This document shows positions 7,997-16,180 of a stretch of DNA of 42,325 nt, piece after piece. Origin of the DNA: Crocinitomicaceae bacterium (GTDB lineage Bacteria; Bacteroidota; Bacteroidia; Flavobacteriales_D; Crocinitomicaceae); NCBI GenBank assembly GCA_021740085.1, contig JAIPAL010000012.1, positions 1-42,325 of the forward strand, in the 5' to 3' direction. Position numbers and translations under genes: made by a program. Each line of letters starts with the position of its first letter. Within the stretch, counting starts at the first letter, position 1. Below the pieces are notes generated by a model. It was not told the DNA's origin. It saw only the letters and a list, made by a program, of their open reading frames with translations, and did no database searches.

Positions 7997-8670
7997 CTTT
8001 CCGCCTGAACGTCTATTTCTTCTTTATTATTTTTTGGGAAAAAGTGCCGTTGTCTAATAATAATAATCGCTACTCCAACTGTTATTGATCCGTCTGCGAC
8101 ATTCCATATAGCAGGAAAAACTTGTCCTCCTCCAAAATAAGGCACCCATTTTGGCCACATGACATCAAATTGAAACATATCTACCACATTACCTAATAAA
8201 AAGCCCTTGTGCCTAATTTCTACAGGAAAGGATCTCCCAAAATCTTTACAATCCGTTAACACGCCAGAACCCTCTAGTTGATTGAAGCGATCACAGGGAT
8301 TGAAATCAAAAATAAAATCATAAAACATTGAATCAATAAGATTTCCCGTTGCACCGGCCCAAATAAAGCCCATAGCGATTAAAAAAGATAATTTAGCGCC
8401 TTTTTTCGCTTCTTTGATCATGTAATATGCAATGAATGCAATCGCAATTACTCTAAAAATACTGAGTGCTAATTTATGCCAAATCGATGCGCCGAAAGTG
8501 GTGCCGAAAGCCATTCCTTGATTTTCGATATAATGAATAGCGAACCAATTTCCAATAAGATATTTGTGTTCTTCTGGTTCAAAAGTACTTTTAACATAGA
8601 TTTTAATTAACTGATCTAAAATTAAAAGCAAAATAATAACAAGCGCAACAATTTTTAATTTTTTATTCAC
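7993..8670 (-). CDS. lspA: Lipoprotein signal peptidase (signal peptidase II)
   Basis: LspA cleaves prolipoproteins before the lipidated Cys in the inner membrane. The 225-residue protein has an N-terminal helix with the conserved LDQ (residues 18-20), the NQGMAFG motif (50-56), the ATGNLID segment (107-113), and the two catalytic aspartates, D164 in NVVDM and D193 in NVADGS. It is longer than the E. coli enzyme (about 164 residues) because of a loop around residues 118-155, common in Bacteroidota LspA. The GTG start at 8670 shares one base with the TAG stop of the DksA-like gene, which indicates coupled translation. The many lipoproteins in the window would be its substrates. Confidence 0.95.
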   Translation of the reverse strand: MNKKLKIVALVIILLLILDQLIKIYVKSTFEPEEHKYLIGNWFAIHYIENQGMAFGTTFGASIWHKLALSIFRVIAIAFIAYYMIKEAKKGAKLSFLIAMGFIWAGATGNLIDSMFYDFIFDFNPCDRFNQLEGSGVLTDCKDFGRSFPVEIRHKGFLLGNVVDMFQFDVMWPKWVPYFGGGQVFPAIWNVADGSITVGVAIIIIRQRHFFPKNNKEEIDVQAES

Positions 8671-9053
8671 TATCCTTTTTGTTCGTTTTTTGCATCAATA
8701 CTCATTGTTGCATGTGGAACAAGTCGAAGTCTTTCTTTAGGAATTAATGTTCCCTTTACACGACAAATTCCATAGGTTTTATTATTTATTCGATTTAGGG
8801 CTGCATTCAAACTTTGGATGAATTTTTCCTGACGTGCAGCAAGTTGAGCAACTTCCTCCCGAGATAGGGTTTCAGAGCCATCTTCCATCATATTAAATGC
8901 ACGTCCAGTATCATCTGTGCCGTGATCATCGTTGTGTGATAAAGAGCCAATAAGAAGGCTGTAATCGATTTTAGCATCCACTAATTTTTCATTAATAAGT
9001 GTTTTAAACTCTTCTAATTCAACATCGGAAAATCTTATTTTTGGTTGTGCCAT
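8670..9053 (-). CDS. DksA/TraR-like protein without zinc finger
   Basis: This 127-residue protein has the DksA/TraR layout: an N-terminal coiled coil, an acidic tip (HNDDHGTDDT about residues 45-54), and a short C-terminal module (NKTYGICRVKGTLIPKERL) that corresponds to the zinc-finger domain. Only one Cys remains (in YGICRVKG), so the usual four-Cys zinc site is absent. Flavobacteria regularly carry this form next to lspA. DksA proteins bind the RNA polymerase secondary channel and tune transcription with ppGpp; whether this variant does so is inferred. The gene has a TAnnTTTG box 23 bp upstream of its ATG and is overlapped by lspA by one base. Confidence 0.85.
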   Translation of the reverse strand: MAQPKIRFSDVELEEFKTLINEKLVDAKIDYSLLIGSLSHNDDHGTDDTGRAFNMMEDGSETLSREEVAQLAARQEKFIQSLNAALNRINNKTYGICRVKGTLIPKERLRLVPHATMSIDAKNEQKG

Positions 9054-9076
9054 CGCTTTATATTTTTAAAGGGAAA

Positions 9077-9084
9077 CAAATATA
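9077..9084 (-). promoter_or_regulatory. -7 box (TATATTTG) for the dksA-like/lspA operon
   Basis: A perfect TAnnTTTG match on the minus strand, 23 nt before the ATG at 9053. It is the only such match in the gap between the two divergent genes on this strand. Confidence 0.55.
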
Positions 9085-9174
9085 ATGTTTTTTAAGTGCA
9101 CCCGTAATTTTCAAAATTAATATTTAATACTAGTTGACTTACTAAATTTTTAATTTAATAATCGGAATTTTCTC

Positions 9175-9182
9175 TATTTTCG
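9175..9182 (+). promoter_or_regulatory. -7-like box (TATTTTCG) for the DUF6427 gene
   Basis: One mismatch to TAnnTTTG; the box ends 4 nt before the ATG at 9187. The same TAnnTTCG variant is seen before tRNA-Phe and before the sialate esterase gene. The spacing suggests a leaderless message. Confidence 0.5.
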
Positions 9183-9186
9183 CCCT

Positions 9187-10146
9187 ATGATTCGATTGTT
9201 TTTAGGAAATAGGATAATTGTACTGTTTTTATTGCCCTTTATAATCCTTTCTTTCTATTTACTAAACATTCAATTTGAATACCATGAACTTGGCAATGAA
9301 ATAAATTATGGTTTTTGGAATGGATTTTTCAATTTCCCCATAATCTTCACTCAGATTTTGGCCAGTATTCTTGTCTTGTTTAACGCTGTATATTTAAACT
9401 ACTTATACAACAATTACGATTTTCAAGACCGAAATACGTACATAATATCCTTGATTTATGTGATCTTAATGAGTTTTTATTATTCATTTTATCGTTTAGA
9501 CGGCATTTTAATTTCGCACACTTTTATCATCCTAAGTTTAGTCCAATATTTCAAATTAAAACAAAACGCTGATGGCAAAGAAGCCATATTTAATGGGGCT
9601 TTCTTTTTAGGTACTGCGGCTTCATTTCACCCTCCCTTGATCCTATTTATGCCCGTTTACATTTTTATGTATCTAGTTATTCGACCTTTTATCATTCGGG
9701 AACTCGTCATTTTTATTGCGGGATTCATTACGCCTCTTCTATTTGGAATTACCTATATAAAATGGACTGGGGGGCAATTGAGTACTAACTTAATACTCTC
9801 CAAAGAAAGTATTCAAATTCATAAAGACTTTTTTATTATTCTAATCTTCATTTTAATTTTATTAATCTTGAGTACGCTCGGAATTCGAAATCGTATTCTA
9901 AAAGGTTCTAACAGGTTAAAAAAACAGATCCAGATTATTTGGCTTGTAATCTTAGTAGCGATCAGTATGGGAAGCATCGATTTCTTTTTCTACCGACAAA
10001 TAGAACGCTTTAGCCTCTTGATTATTCCATTGGCAATTCTCTTATCGTATTCATTTTTCAATAAGCGATTTGGCACTATTTCAGTGATTCTATTTTACCT
10101 AACGATTACTTATGCTGTTATTAAGTTTTTCGTGGATCGAATTTAG
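9187..10146 (+). CDS. DUF6427 family integral membrane protein
   Basis: A 319-residue, very hydrophobic protein with about eight to nine membrane helices. Recognisable features are the N-terminal helix after MIRLFLGNR, the conserved WNGFFNFPII stretch near residue 45, and the FHPPLILFMPVYIFMYLVIRPF segment (split over a helix about residues 147-168). It resembles the DUF6427 family of Flavobacteriia, often found near purD, as here with purQ and purD downstream. The function is unknown; a polytopic transport or glycan-related role cannot be decided. The gene is AT-rich and Phe/Ile-rich, as expected from its membrane content. Confidence 0.75.
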   Translation: MIRLFLGNRIIVLFLLPFIILSFYLLNIQFEYHELGNEINYGFWNGFFNFPIIFTQILASILVLFNAVYLNYLYNNYDFQDRNTYIISLIYVILMSFYYSFYRLDGILISHTFIILSLVQYFKLKQNADGKEAIFNGAFFLGTAASFHPPLILFMPVYIFMYLVIRPFIIRELVIFIAGFITPLLFGITYIKWTGGQLSTNLILSKESIQIHKDFFIILIFILILLILSTLGIRNRILKGSNRLKKQIQIIWLVILVAISMGSIDFFFYRQIERFSLLIIPLAILLSYSFFNKRFGTISVILFYLTITYAVIKFFVDRI

Positions 10147-10163
10147 GTGAACATCTATTTCAT

Positions 10164-10171
10164 TACATTTG
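10164..10171 (+). promoter_or_regulatory. -7 box (TACATTTG) for purQ
   Basis: A perfect TAnnTTTG match 41 nt before the purQ ATG at 10213. It would leave a short, AT-rich leader. No riboswitch-like structure fits in that leader. Confidence 0.5.
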
Positions 10172-10212
10172 TAGCAATAAAAATTATTACTTTTTAATTA
10201 ATCCATTTATCA

Positions 10213-10899
10213 ATGAAGTTTGGAGTTGTGACATTTCCTGGATCTAATTGTGATCAAGACATGGTATATGTTTTGGAACATCTATTAGGTCAAAAAGTTG
10301 AAAAACTTTGGCATAAAGATACTAGCATAAAAAATGTAGATATGGTCATCTTACCAGGAGGATTTTCTTATGGCGACTATCTAAGATCTGGCGCGATCGC
10401 TAAGTTTTCCCCTATCATGCATGAAGTTATAAAGCATGCTACCAAAGGTGGATATGTATTAGGCGTGTGTAATGGATTTCAAATATTAACAGAAGCAGGC
10501 TTGTTGGATGGCGCATTGCTGCACAATGATAAACAAAAGTTTATTTGTAAAAATGTATTCCTAAAACCTGTTTCTAAATTAGCGGGAATTACCAAGGGCT
10601 TAGATTTTGACAAAACATATAAAATTCCAATCGCACATGGAGAAGGAAGGTACTACGCCAATGAAAATAAAATAAAGGAGTTGGAGGATAATGACCAAAT
10701 CTTGTTTCGTTATTGCCACCAAACAGGGGTGGAAAATGCAGGTGCAAATCCCAATGGATCCATCAATAATATCGCAGGAATAAGCAATAAAGCGAAAAAT
10801 GTTTTTGGAATGATGCCCCACCCAGAACGTGCGTCGGATGATATTTTAGGGAATACAGACGGTAAATTTATTTTTGAATCGATATTATCATTTTGTTAA
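10213..10899 (+). CDS. purQ: Phosphoribosylformylglycinamidine synthase subunit PurQ
   Basis: PurQ is the glutaminase subunit of FGAM synthase (step four of purine synthesis) and supplies ammonia to PurL. The 228-residue protein is a class I glutamine amidotransferase. It shows the start PGSNCDQD, GGFSYGDYLRSGAIAKF, the nucleophile elbow GVCNGFQ with Cys86, and HPER near the end with His203 and Glu205 as the rest of the triad. A separate PurQ implies a small PurL and usually PurS elsewhere in the genome, rather than the long fused PurL of many other bacteria. purD follows after 9 bp, so the two genes form an operon. Confidence 0.96.
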   Translation: MKFGVVTFPGSNCDQDMVYVLEHLLGQKVEKLWHKDTSIKNVDMVILPGGFSYGDYLRSGAIAKFSPIMHEVIKHATKGGYVLGVCNGFQILTEAGLLDGALLHNDKQKFICKNVFLKPVSKLAGITKGLDFDKTYKIPIAHGEGRYYANENKIKELEDNDQILFRYCHQTGVENAGANPNGSINNIAGISNKAKNVFGMMPHPERASDDILGNTDGKFIFESILSFC

Positions 10900-10908
10900 A
10901 CCGCTAGC

Positions 10909-12186
10909 ATGAAAATATTATTATTGGGAGCTGGTGGAAGAGAGCATGCCTTGGCATGGAAGATCGCACAAAGTTCTATCTTAGACGAGTTGTTTATTGC
11001 ACCAGGAAATGCAGGGACAAGACAATACGGAAAAAATGTCGTGTTATCACCTGTTGATTTTGAAGGGATTAAAGAATTTGTACTAAAAAATAACATCGAC
11101 ATGGTTGTCGTTGGTCCCGAAGAACCACTGGTTTTAGGTATCTACGACTTTTTTCAAGCCGATGACAGTATTCGTCATTGTGCTATTATTGGCCCAAGTA
11201 AAGAAGGCGCCAAACTCGAAGGAAGTAAAAATTACGCAAAAGAATTTATGGCCCGCCATCGAATTCCTACAGCAAAATACGGGACATTTACCTCAGCTAC
11301 TTTGGCAGAAGGCATCGCCTTTTTAGGTGAAATGAAAGCGCCATATGTGCTAAAGGCTGATGGCTTAGCGGCTGGGAAAGGTGTGTTAATCATCAACGAT
11401 CTAGAAACTGCCATAAAGGAATTAACAGCCATGCTAGTTGACGCACGATTTGGTAAGGCAAGTGAAAAAGTGGTGATTGAACAATTTTTAGATGGAATTG
11501 AACTTTCTGTATTTGTAATGACAGATGGCGAATCCTTTAAGTTACTGCCCGAAGCCAAAGATTACAAAAGAATCTTGGACGGGAATCAAGGAGAAAACAC
11601 AGGCGGAATGGGAGCTGTTTCACCGGTTCCATTTGCAGATGCTGGCTTTATGGATAAAGTACACAATCAAATTATTGTGCCAACCATTAAAGGATTAAAA
11701 AATGAAGGGATTGCCTACAAGGGTTTTGTTTTTTTCGGATTAATAAACGTCAAAGGAGACCCATACGTGATTGAATATAATTGTAGAATGGGTGATCCGG
11801 AAACCGAGGTGGTAATTCCTCGCTTAAAATCTGACATTCTGGATTTATTTGAGGGTATTGCAAGTAATACTCTATCCGAACGAGATATTCAATTTATCGA
11901 CAAAAGCACGGCAACTGTCATGATGGTTTCGGGTGGATATCCTAATCATTATGAGAAAGGATTGCCGATATACGGAATTAACAATGTAGCCGACAGCATC
12001 GTATTTCACGCTGGCACTACCTCTGATGGACCACAAGTTTTAACGAATGGAGGAAGGGTATTGAGTGTAACCTCCTATGGAAAAAATATAGAGGTAGCCG
12101 TTGATAAATGTTATGATTCGATCGCTAAAATAAGCTTTGAAAATTCTTATTATCGCAAAGACATTGGCAGAGATGTCATTAAATAA
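10909..12186 (+). CDS. purD: Phosphoribosylamine-glycine ligase
   Basis: PurD joins phosphoribosylamine to glycine with ATP, step two of purine synthesis. The 425-residue length is normal. Motifs in order: GAGGREHALAWK at the N-terminus, VGPEEPLVLGI near residue 68, the ATP-grasp KADGLAAGKGV segment near residue 145, ENTGGMGAVSP near 230, and the metal-binding YNCRMGDPETEV near 290. The C-terminal domain has GGYPNHYEKG and GGRVLSVT. It begins 9 bp after purQ and is followed 5 bp later by the CNNM-type gene, so it sits mid-operon. Confidence 0.97.
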   Translation: MKILLLGAGGREHALAWKIAQSSILDELFIAPGNAGTRQYGKNVVLSPVDFEGIKEFVLKNNIDMVVVGPEEPLVLGIYDFFQADDSIRHCAIIGPSKEGAKLEGSKNYAKEFMARHRIPTAKYGTFTSATLAEGIAFLGEMKAPYVLKADGLAAGKGVLIINDLETAIKELTAMLVDARFGKASEKVVIEQFLDGIELSVFVMTDGESFKLLPEAKDYKRILDGNQGENTGGMGAVSPVPFADAGFMDKVHNQIIVPTIKGLKNEGIAYKGFVFFGLINVKGDPYVIEYNCRMGDPETEVVIPRLKSDILDLFEGIASNTLSERDIQFIDKSTATVMMVSGGYPNHYEKGLPIYGINNVADSIVFHAGTTSDGPQVLTNGGRVLSVTSYGKNIEVAVDKCYDSIAKISFENSYYRKDIGRDVIK

Positions 12187-12191
12187 GGTAC

Positions 12192-13445
12192 ATGGAAGCA
12201 TACATAATCATATTAATCACCTTGTTTTTTTCAGCCTTTTTTTCGGGTATGGAATTGGCCTACCTATCATCGAATCGCTTAAAAATAGAAGTTGAAAAAT
12301 CAAGAGGAACCTGGCAAGGGAAATTAAAATCAATTTTCTATGCCAATCAATCAACCATGATTGCCCTGCTTTTATTGGGAAATAATTTTGCTTTGGTAAT
12401 ATATGGGATTAAGGCAGCCGACATATTAAATCCTATTTTGGATGATTTGGGCATGCATAATGAGGCCTTATTGTTAATTTCCCAGACAATCCTTTCCACG
12501 TTATTAGTGTTAATCACCGCTGAATTTTTACCGAAAGCGATCGTTCAAATTAACCCTAATCGGTTTCTAACAATCGGAACTCTCCCTTTATTCATCGTTT
12601 TTATACTATTATATTTACCTACCCAATTAATCCTTCTGCTCAGCGGAGCCGTATTAAAATTAACAGGTGGGAAATCCAAAAACACGGAAAAAGTATTTTC
12701 AAAAGTTGATTTAGCACATTACGTTGATGATATTTCCTCGCGGATCCACAACGAAGAGGCACTTAGTAATGACATGCTTATATTATCAAATGCCTTAGAT
12801 TTTTCCAAAGTTAAGGCCCGTGATTGTATGATCCCTCGGACCGAGATGGTCTCAATTGCTATTGACGATGACCTCCAAAATTTAGTTGAGTTATTTATTG
12901 AAAAGGGCCTTTCAAAAATTATAGTTTATAGAAAATCAATTGATAATATCATCGGCTTCGTTCACTCATTTGATTTATTTAAATCACCAAAATCTATAAA
13001 AGAAATCCTAAAACCCATCGAATTTGTACCATCTGTAATGTCAGGGAAGGAATTATTGGAGATGTTTACCACCCAATCCGGAAATATTGCCGTAGTAACA
13101 GACGAATACGGAGGAACAGCTGGAATTGTAACCATTGAAGACGTAATTGAAGAGATTTTTGGCGAAATTGAAGATGAACATGACAAAGAAGATTTAACGG
13201 AAGAAAAAATAAGTGAGACTGAATTTTTGTTCTCTGCAAGGGTTGAAATTGATTATTTAATTGAACACTACAAACTTAACTTTACAGCATCAGAAGAATA
13301 TGATACACTGGGTGGATTAATAATTCATGAGTTAGAGTCAATCCCCACTGTTGGAGAAGAATTACACTACCAAAACCTAAGTATTGAAATTGTAGCAGTA
13401 AGCGAACGCAGAATTGAATTAGTAAAATTGACCATCCTAAAATAA
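12192..13445 (+). CDS. CNNM/CorC (HlyC) family transporter-like protein
   Basis: A 417-residue protein with an N-terminal DUF21/CNNM membrane domain (about residues 1-180, three to four helices, with the ELAYLSSNRLKIE and LLLGNNFALVIYG motifs), a CBS pair (about 200-320, starting at ARDCMIPRTEMVSI and including VVTDEYGGTAGIVTIED), and a C-terminal CorC_HlyC domain (about 335-417, YDTLGGLIIHELESIP). This architecture is shared by Mg2+ efflux proteins (CorC/MpfA) and by GldE of gliding Bacteroidota. No gld genes are adjacent, so a magnesium or cobalt homeostasis role is the safer guess. It is packed 5 bp after purD and 7 bp before the phosphatase gene. Confidence 0.88.
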   Translation: MEAYIIILITLFFSAFFSGMELAYLSSNRLKIEVEKSRGTWQGKLKSIFYANQSTMIALLLLGNNFALVIYGIKAADILNPILDDLGMHNEALLLISQTILSTLLVLITAEFLPKAIVQINPNRFLTIGTLPLFIVFILLYLPTQLILLLSGAVLKLTGGKSKNTEKVFSKVDLAHYVDDISSRIHNEEALSNDMLILSNALDFSKVKARDCMIPRTEMVSIAIDDDLQNLVELFIEKGLSKIIVYRKSIDNIIGFVHSFDLFKSPKSIKEILKPIEFVPSVMSGKELLEMFTTQSGNIAVVTDEYGGTAGIVTIEDVIEEIFGEIEDEHDKEDLTEEKISETEFLFSARVEIDYLIEHYKLNFTASEEYDTLGGLIIHELESIPTVGEELHYQNLSIEIVAVSERRIELVKLTILK

Positions 13446-13452
13446 AGATAGC

Positions 13453-14115
13453 TTGATTGAGATAAACAATTTTGAAGCGGTTATTTTTGACATGGATGGT
13501 GTATTAATTGACTCTGAACCTCTGTGGAAGATTGCCATGGAAGACGTTTTTTCCGCCTTTGGGTCAAAATTAAAAAAAGAGGACTTTCAAAAAACGGTGG
13601 GGCTTAGGATTGATGAAGTCATCCACTATTGGAACTTACAAGAAAATTGGGGGATAACTGATGAATCAGAAGTAGAGGAAGCTATTATCGTAAAAATGGA
13701 AGCACTCATAGCTGCTAATCCCTATCCACTAGAAGGAGTAATTGACACCTTGCACTACTTAAAATCTAAAAAAATACCAATTGGCTTAGCCACCTCATCA
13801 AGCAGCCGACTGATAAAAATTGTCCTTGATAGCCTTGCTATTAAACCATTATTTAATTTTTTTCATTCCGCTGAAATGGAACAATATGGGAAACCTCATC
13901 CCGCAGTTTATTTAACAGTTGCTAAAAAACTGGCTGTTCTTCCAGAAAAATGCCTTGTCATTGAGGATTCGCTTAACGGAATTATTTCTGCAAAAGCAGC
14001 AAAGATGAAGGCAGTTTGTATACCAGAAAAAACGCATCTTGTTGATCCGAGACTGATCCTTGCCGATTATCAATTTGAATCCATGACTGATTTTTTTAAA
14101 ATTATTCAGTCCTAA
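13453..14115 (+). CDS. hxpB: HAD phosphatase, hexitol/sugar-phosphate type
   Basis: A 220-residue HAD subfamily I hydrolase. It has motif I FDMDGVLIDSEPLW (residues 11-24; Asp nucleophile and acid/base), motif II ATSSS near 115, motif III lysine in YGKPHPAVYL near 145, and motif IV IEDSLNGI near 173. The SEPLW start, the TVGLRIDEVIHYW segment and the late DPRLILADY match the E. coli YniC/HxpB group, which dephosphorylates 2-deoxyglucose-6-phosphate and hexitol phosphates; beta-phosphoglucomutase is a less likely alternative. The start is a TTG at 13453, since the next ATG would remove motif I. It is the last gene of the purQ-purD-CNNM run. Confidence 0.85.
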   Translation: MIEINNFEAVIFDMDGVLIDSEPLWKIAMEDVFSAFGSKLKKEDFQKTVGLRIDEVIHYWNLQENWGITDESEVEEAIIVKMEALIAANPYPLEGVIDTLHYLKSKKIPIGLATSSSSRLIKIVLDSLAIKPLFNFFHSAEMEQYGKPHPAVYLTVAKKLAVLPEKCLVIEDSLNGIISAKAAKMKAVCIPEKTHLVDPRLILADYQFESMTDFFKIIQS

Positions 14116-14156
14116 TTATAATTGTCTTTAGTTACACATCGTAAAATCAGTAGAAT

Positions 14157-14189
14157 TTGACTGCCAATTCAATGGCTTTTGTAAATTTG
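14157..14189 (+). promoter_or_regulatory. Promoter of ruvB
   Basis: TTG at 14157-14159, a 22-nt spacer and a perfect TAAATTTG at 14182-14189, ending 16 nt before the TTG start of ruvB. Both elements of the Bacteroidota promoter are present, so ruvB and queG are probably transcribed separately from the purine operon. Confidence 0.6.
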
Positions 14190-14205
14190 TAAAAAAACAA
14201 TCCTT

Positions 14206-15225
14206 TTGGAAGATTCTTTTGACTATCGTGAAAATGCCGAACAACCCGAACAAGAAATTGATAAGGTTCTCCGTCCGAAATCACTCGCTGATTTTGCAGG
14301 GCAACCCGCTGTAGTAGAAAACTTAGCCATATTTGTTCAAGCGGCAAAACTACGTAAAGAACCCTTAGATCATGTATTATTACATGGTCCTCCAGGATTA
14401 GGAAAAACAACGCTTGCTCATATTATAGCCAATGAAATGGGCGTAGGATTTAAAGTGACAAGTGGACCAGTATTAGATAAACCAGGTGATTTGGCGGGAC
14501 TTCTTACCAATCTAAGCGAAGGAGACGTTTTATTTATTGATGAAATTCACCGATTAAGTCCGGTGGTAGAAGAATACTTGTATTCTGCCATGGAAGATTA
14601 TGTGATCGATATTTTGTTAGATACAGGCCCAAATGCAAGATCCATCCAATTAAATTTGAATCCTTTTACCTTAATTGGTGCCACTACTCGATCTGGATTA
14701 TTAACCTCACCATTACGTGCTCGATTTGGTATTAATTCTAGATTAGAATACTACGACTCCAAAACATTAACAAGCATTATTGAGCGGTCTGCTAATTTGT
14801 TAAACATCCCAATCGACGAAGACGCCGCATATAAAATTGCAAGTAGAAGTCGAGGGACACCCAGAATTGCCAACGCCTTATTACGACGTGTTAGGGATTT
14901 TGCACAGATTAAAGGAAGCGGGAAAATTGACGATAGCATTACAGAAATTTCACTGAAAGCATTAAATGTGGATGAAAATGGCTTAGATGAAATGGACATT
15001 CGGATACTTCGTGCTATCATCGATAAATTTGCCGGGGGACCAGTTGGTTTAGGTACCATTGCCACCGCAATTGGAGAAAATGCTGGTACCTTGGAAGAAG
15101 TATACGAGCCATTTTTAATTCAAGAAGGCTTTCTAATGCGGACACAACGTGGAAGAAAAGCGACTGAAAAAGCATTCAAACTCTTTGGCAAAGAAATGGG
15201 CTGGAGCCAAGGCGGATTATTCTAA
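14206..15225 (+). CDS. ruvB: Holliday junction branch-migration ATPase RuvB
   Basis: RuvB is the hexameric AAA+ motor that moves Holliday junctions with RuvA. The 339-residue protein has the N-terminal [12 protein letters not shown] motif, Walker [10 protein letters not shown] (61-69), Walker [10 protein letters not shown] (109-117), sensor 1 [11 protein letters not shown], the arginine finger segment PLRARFG and sensor 2 [17 protein letters not shown]. The C-terminal winged helix ([15 protein letters not shown], then [10 protein letters not shown]) is intact. The start is TTG at 14206, with a promoter just upstream. queG follows after 3 bp. Confidence 0.97.
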   Translation: MEDSFDYRENAEQPEQEIDKVLRPKSLADFAGQPAVVENLAIFVQAAKLRKEPLDHVLLHGPPGLGKTTLAHIIANEMGVGFKVTSGPVLDKPGDLAGLLTNLSEGDVLFIDEIHRLSPVVEEYLYSAMEDYVIDILLDTGPNARSIQLNLNPFTLIGATTRSGLLTSPLRARFGINSRLEYYDSKTLTSIIERSANLLNIPIDEDAAYKIASRSRGTPRIANALLRRVRDFAQIKGSGKIDDSITEISLKALNVDENGLDEMDIRILRAIIDKFAGGPVGLGTIATAIGENAGTLEEVYEPFLIQEGFLMRTQRGRKATEKAFKLFGKEMGWSQGGLF

Positions 15226-15228
15226 TTC

Positions 15229-16158
15229 ATGAATGCTTCAAAATTCAAACAAGCAATAAAAAATAAAGCGAGCGAACTCGGATTTTTTTATTGTGGCTTT
15301 TCAAAAGTGGCTTTTTTAGAAGAGGAAGCGCCGCGTTTAGAAACTTGGCTCAAAAATAATTATCAAGGATCGATGGCCTATATGGCTAATCATTTTGACA
15401 AACGGCTCAACCCAAAGCTATTAGTCGACGATGCCAAAACCGTAATTTCCCTCTTATTAAATTACCATACAGAAACACAGCAGACAGATCCATTGGCTCC
15501 AAAAATATCCAAATACGCTTATGGGGAAGATTATCATTTTGTAATAAAGGATAAACTTGGCGAGTTGCTTTCATTTATGAAACAAGAAATCGGCGCTATT
15601 GAAGGGCGTGTTTTTGTGGATTCAGCTCCTGTAATGGATAAAGTGTGGGCGAAAAAAGCAGGGCTTGGCTGGATGGGAAAAAACACCAATTTGATTCACC
15701 CCAAAGAAGGGAGTTTTTTCTTTATTGCGGAAATTATTACCGATGTAGTAATTGAGGAAGATGGTCCGATGAAAGATTATTGCGGAACATGTACAAAGTG
15801 CATTGACGCTTGCCCAACCGAAGCCATTGTAGCGCCCTATGTGGTGGACGGCTCCAAATGTATATCGCACTTAACGATTGAACTAAAAGATGCTATTTTA
15901 CCGGAACAATTTAAAGGAAAAATGGACAATTGGATGTTTGGTTGCGATGTGTGCCAAGATGTTTGTCCGTGGAATAAATTTGGAAAAATCAACCAAGAAA
16001 AACGCTTTCAACCTAGCGCCCAATTGTTAGATTTAAATCAACATGATTGGGAAGATCTGGAACAAGAAACCTTTCAGGCACTTTTCAAAAATAGCGCTGT
16101 GAAACGAACGAAATTTGAAGGATTGAAACGAAACATTTCTTTTTTAAAAAAACTGTAG
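15229..16158 (+). CDS. queG: Epoxyqueuosine reductase QueG
   Basis: QueG reduces epoxyqueuosine to queuosine in tRNA, using cobalamin and two [4Fe-4S] clusters. The 309-residue protein has the cobalamin-binding core, the [12 protein letters not shown] segment (130-141, with the probable catalytic Asp131), GLGWMGKNT (145-153), and two ferredoxin-like Cys groups: C185, C188, C191, C195 and C239, C242, C246, plus C211. These match the family cluster spacing. It lacks the C-terminal HEAT-like repeat extension found in some homologues. It sits 3 bp after ruvB in a two-gene operon and ends opposite the convergent esterase gene. Confidence 0.95.
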   Translation: MNASKFKQAIKNKASELGFFYCGFSKVAFLEEEAPRLETWLKNNYQGSMAYMANHFDKRLNPKLLVDDAKTVISLLLNYHTETQQTDPLAPKISKYAYGEDYHFVIKDKLGELLSFMKQEIGAIEGRVFVDSAPVMDKVWAKKAGLGWMGKNTNLIHPKEGSFFFIAEIITDVVIEEDGPMKDYCGTCTKCIDACPTEAIVAPYVVDGSKCISHLTIELKDAILPEQFKGKMDNWMFGCDVCQDVCPWNKFGKINQEKRFQPSAQLLDLNQHDWEDLEQETFQALFKNSAVKRTKFEGLKRNISFLKKL

Positions 16159-16180
16159 GCTCCTTTAATCCAAAACTAGT

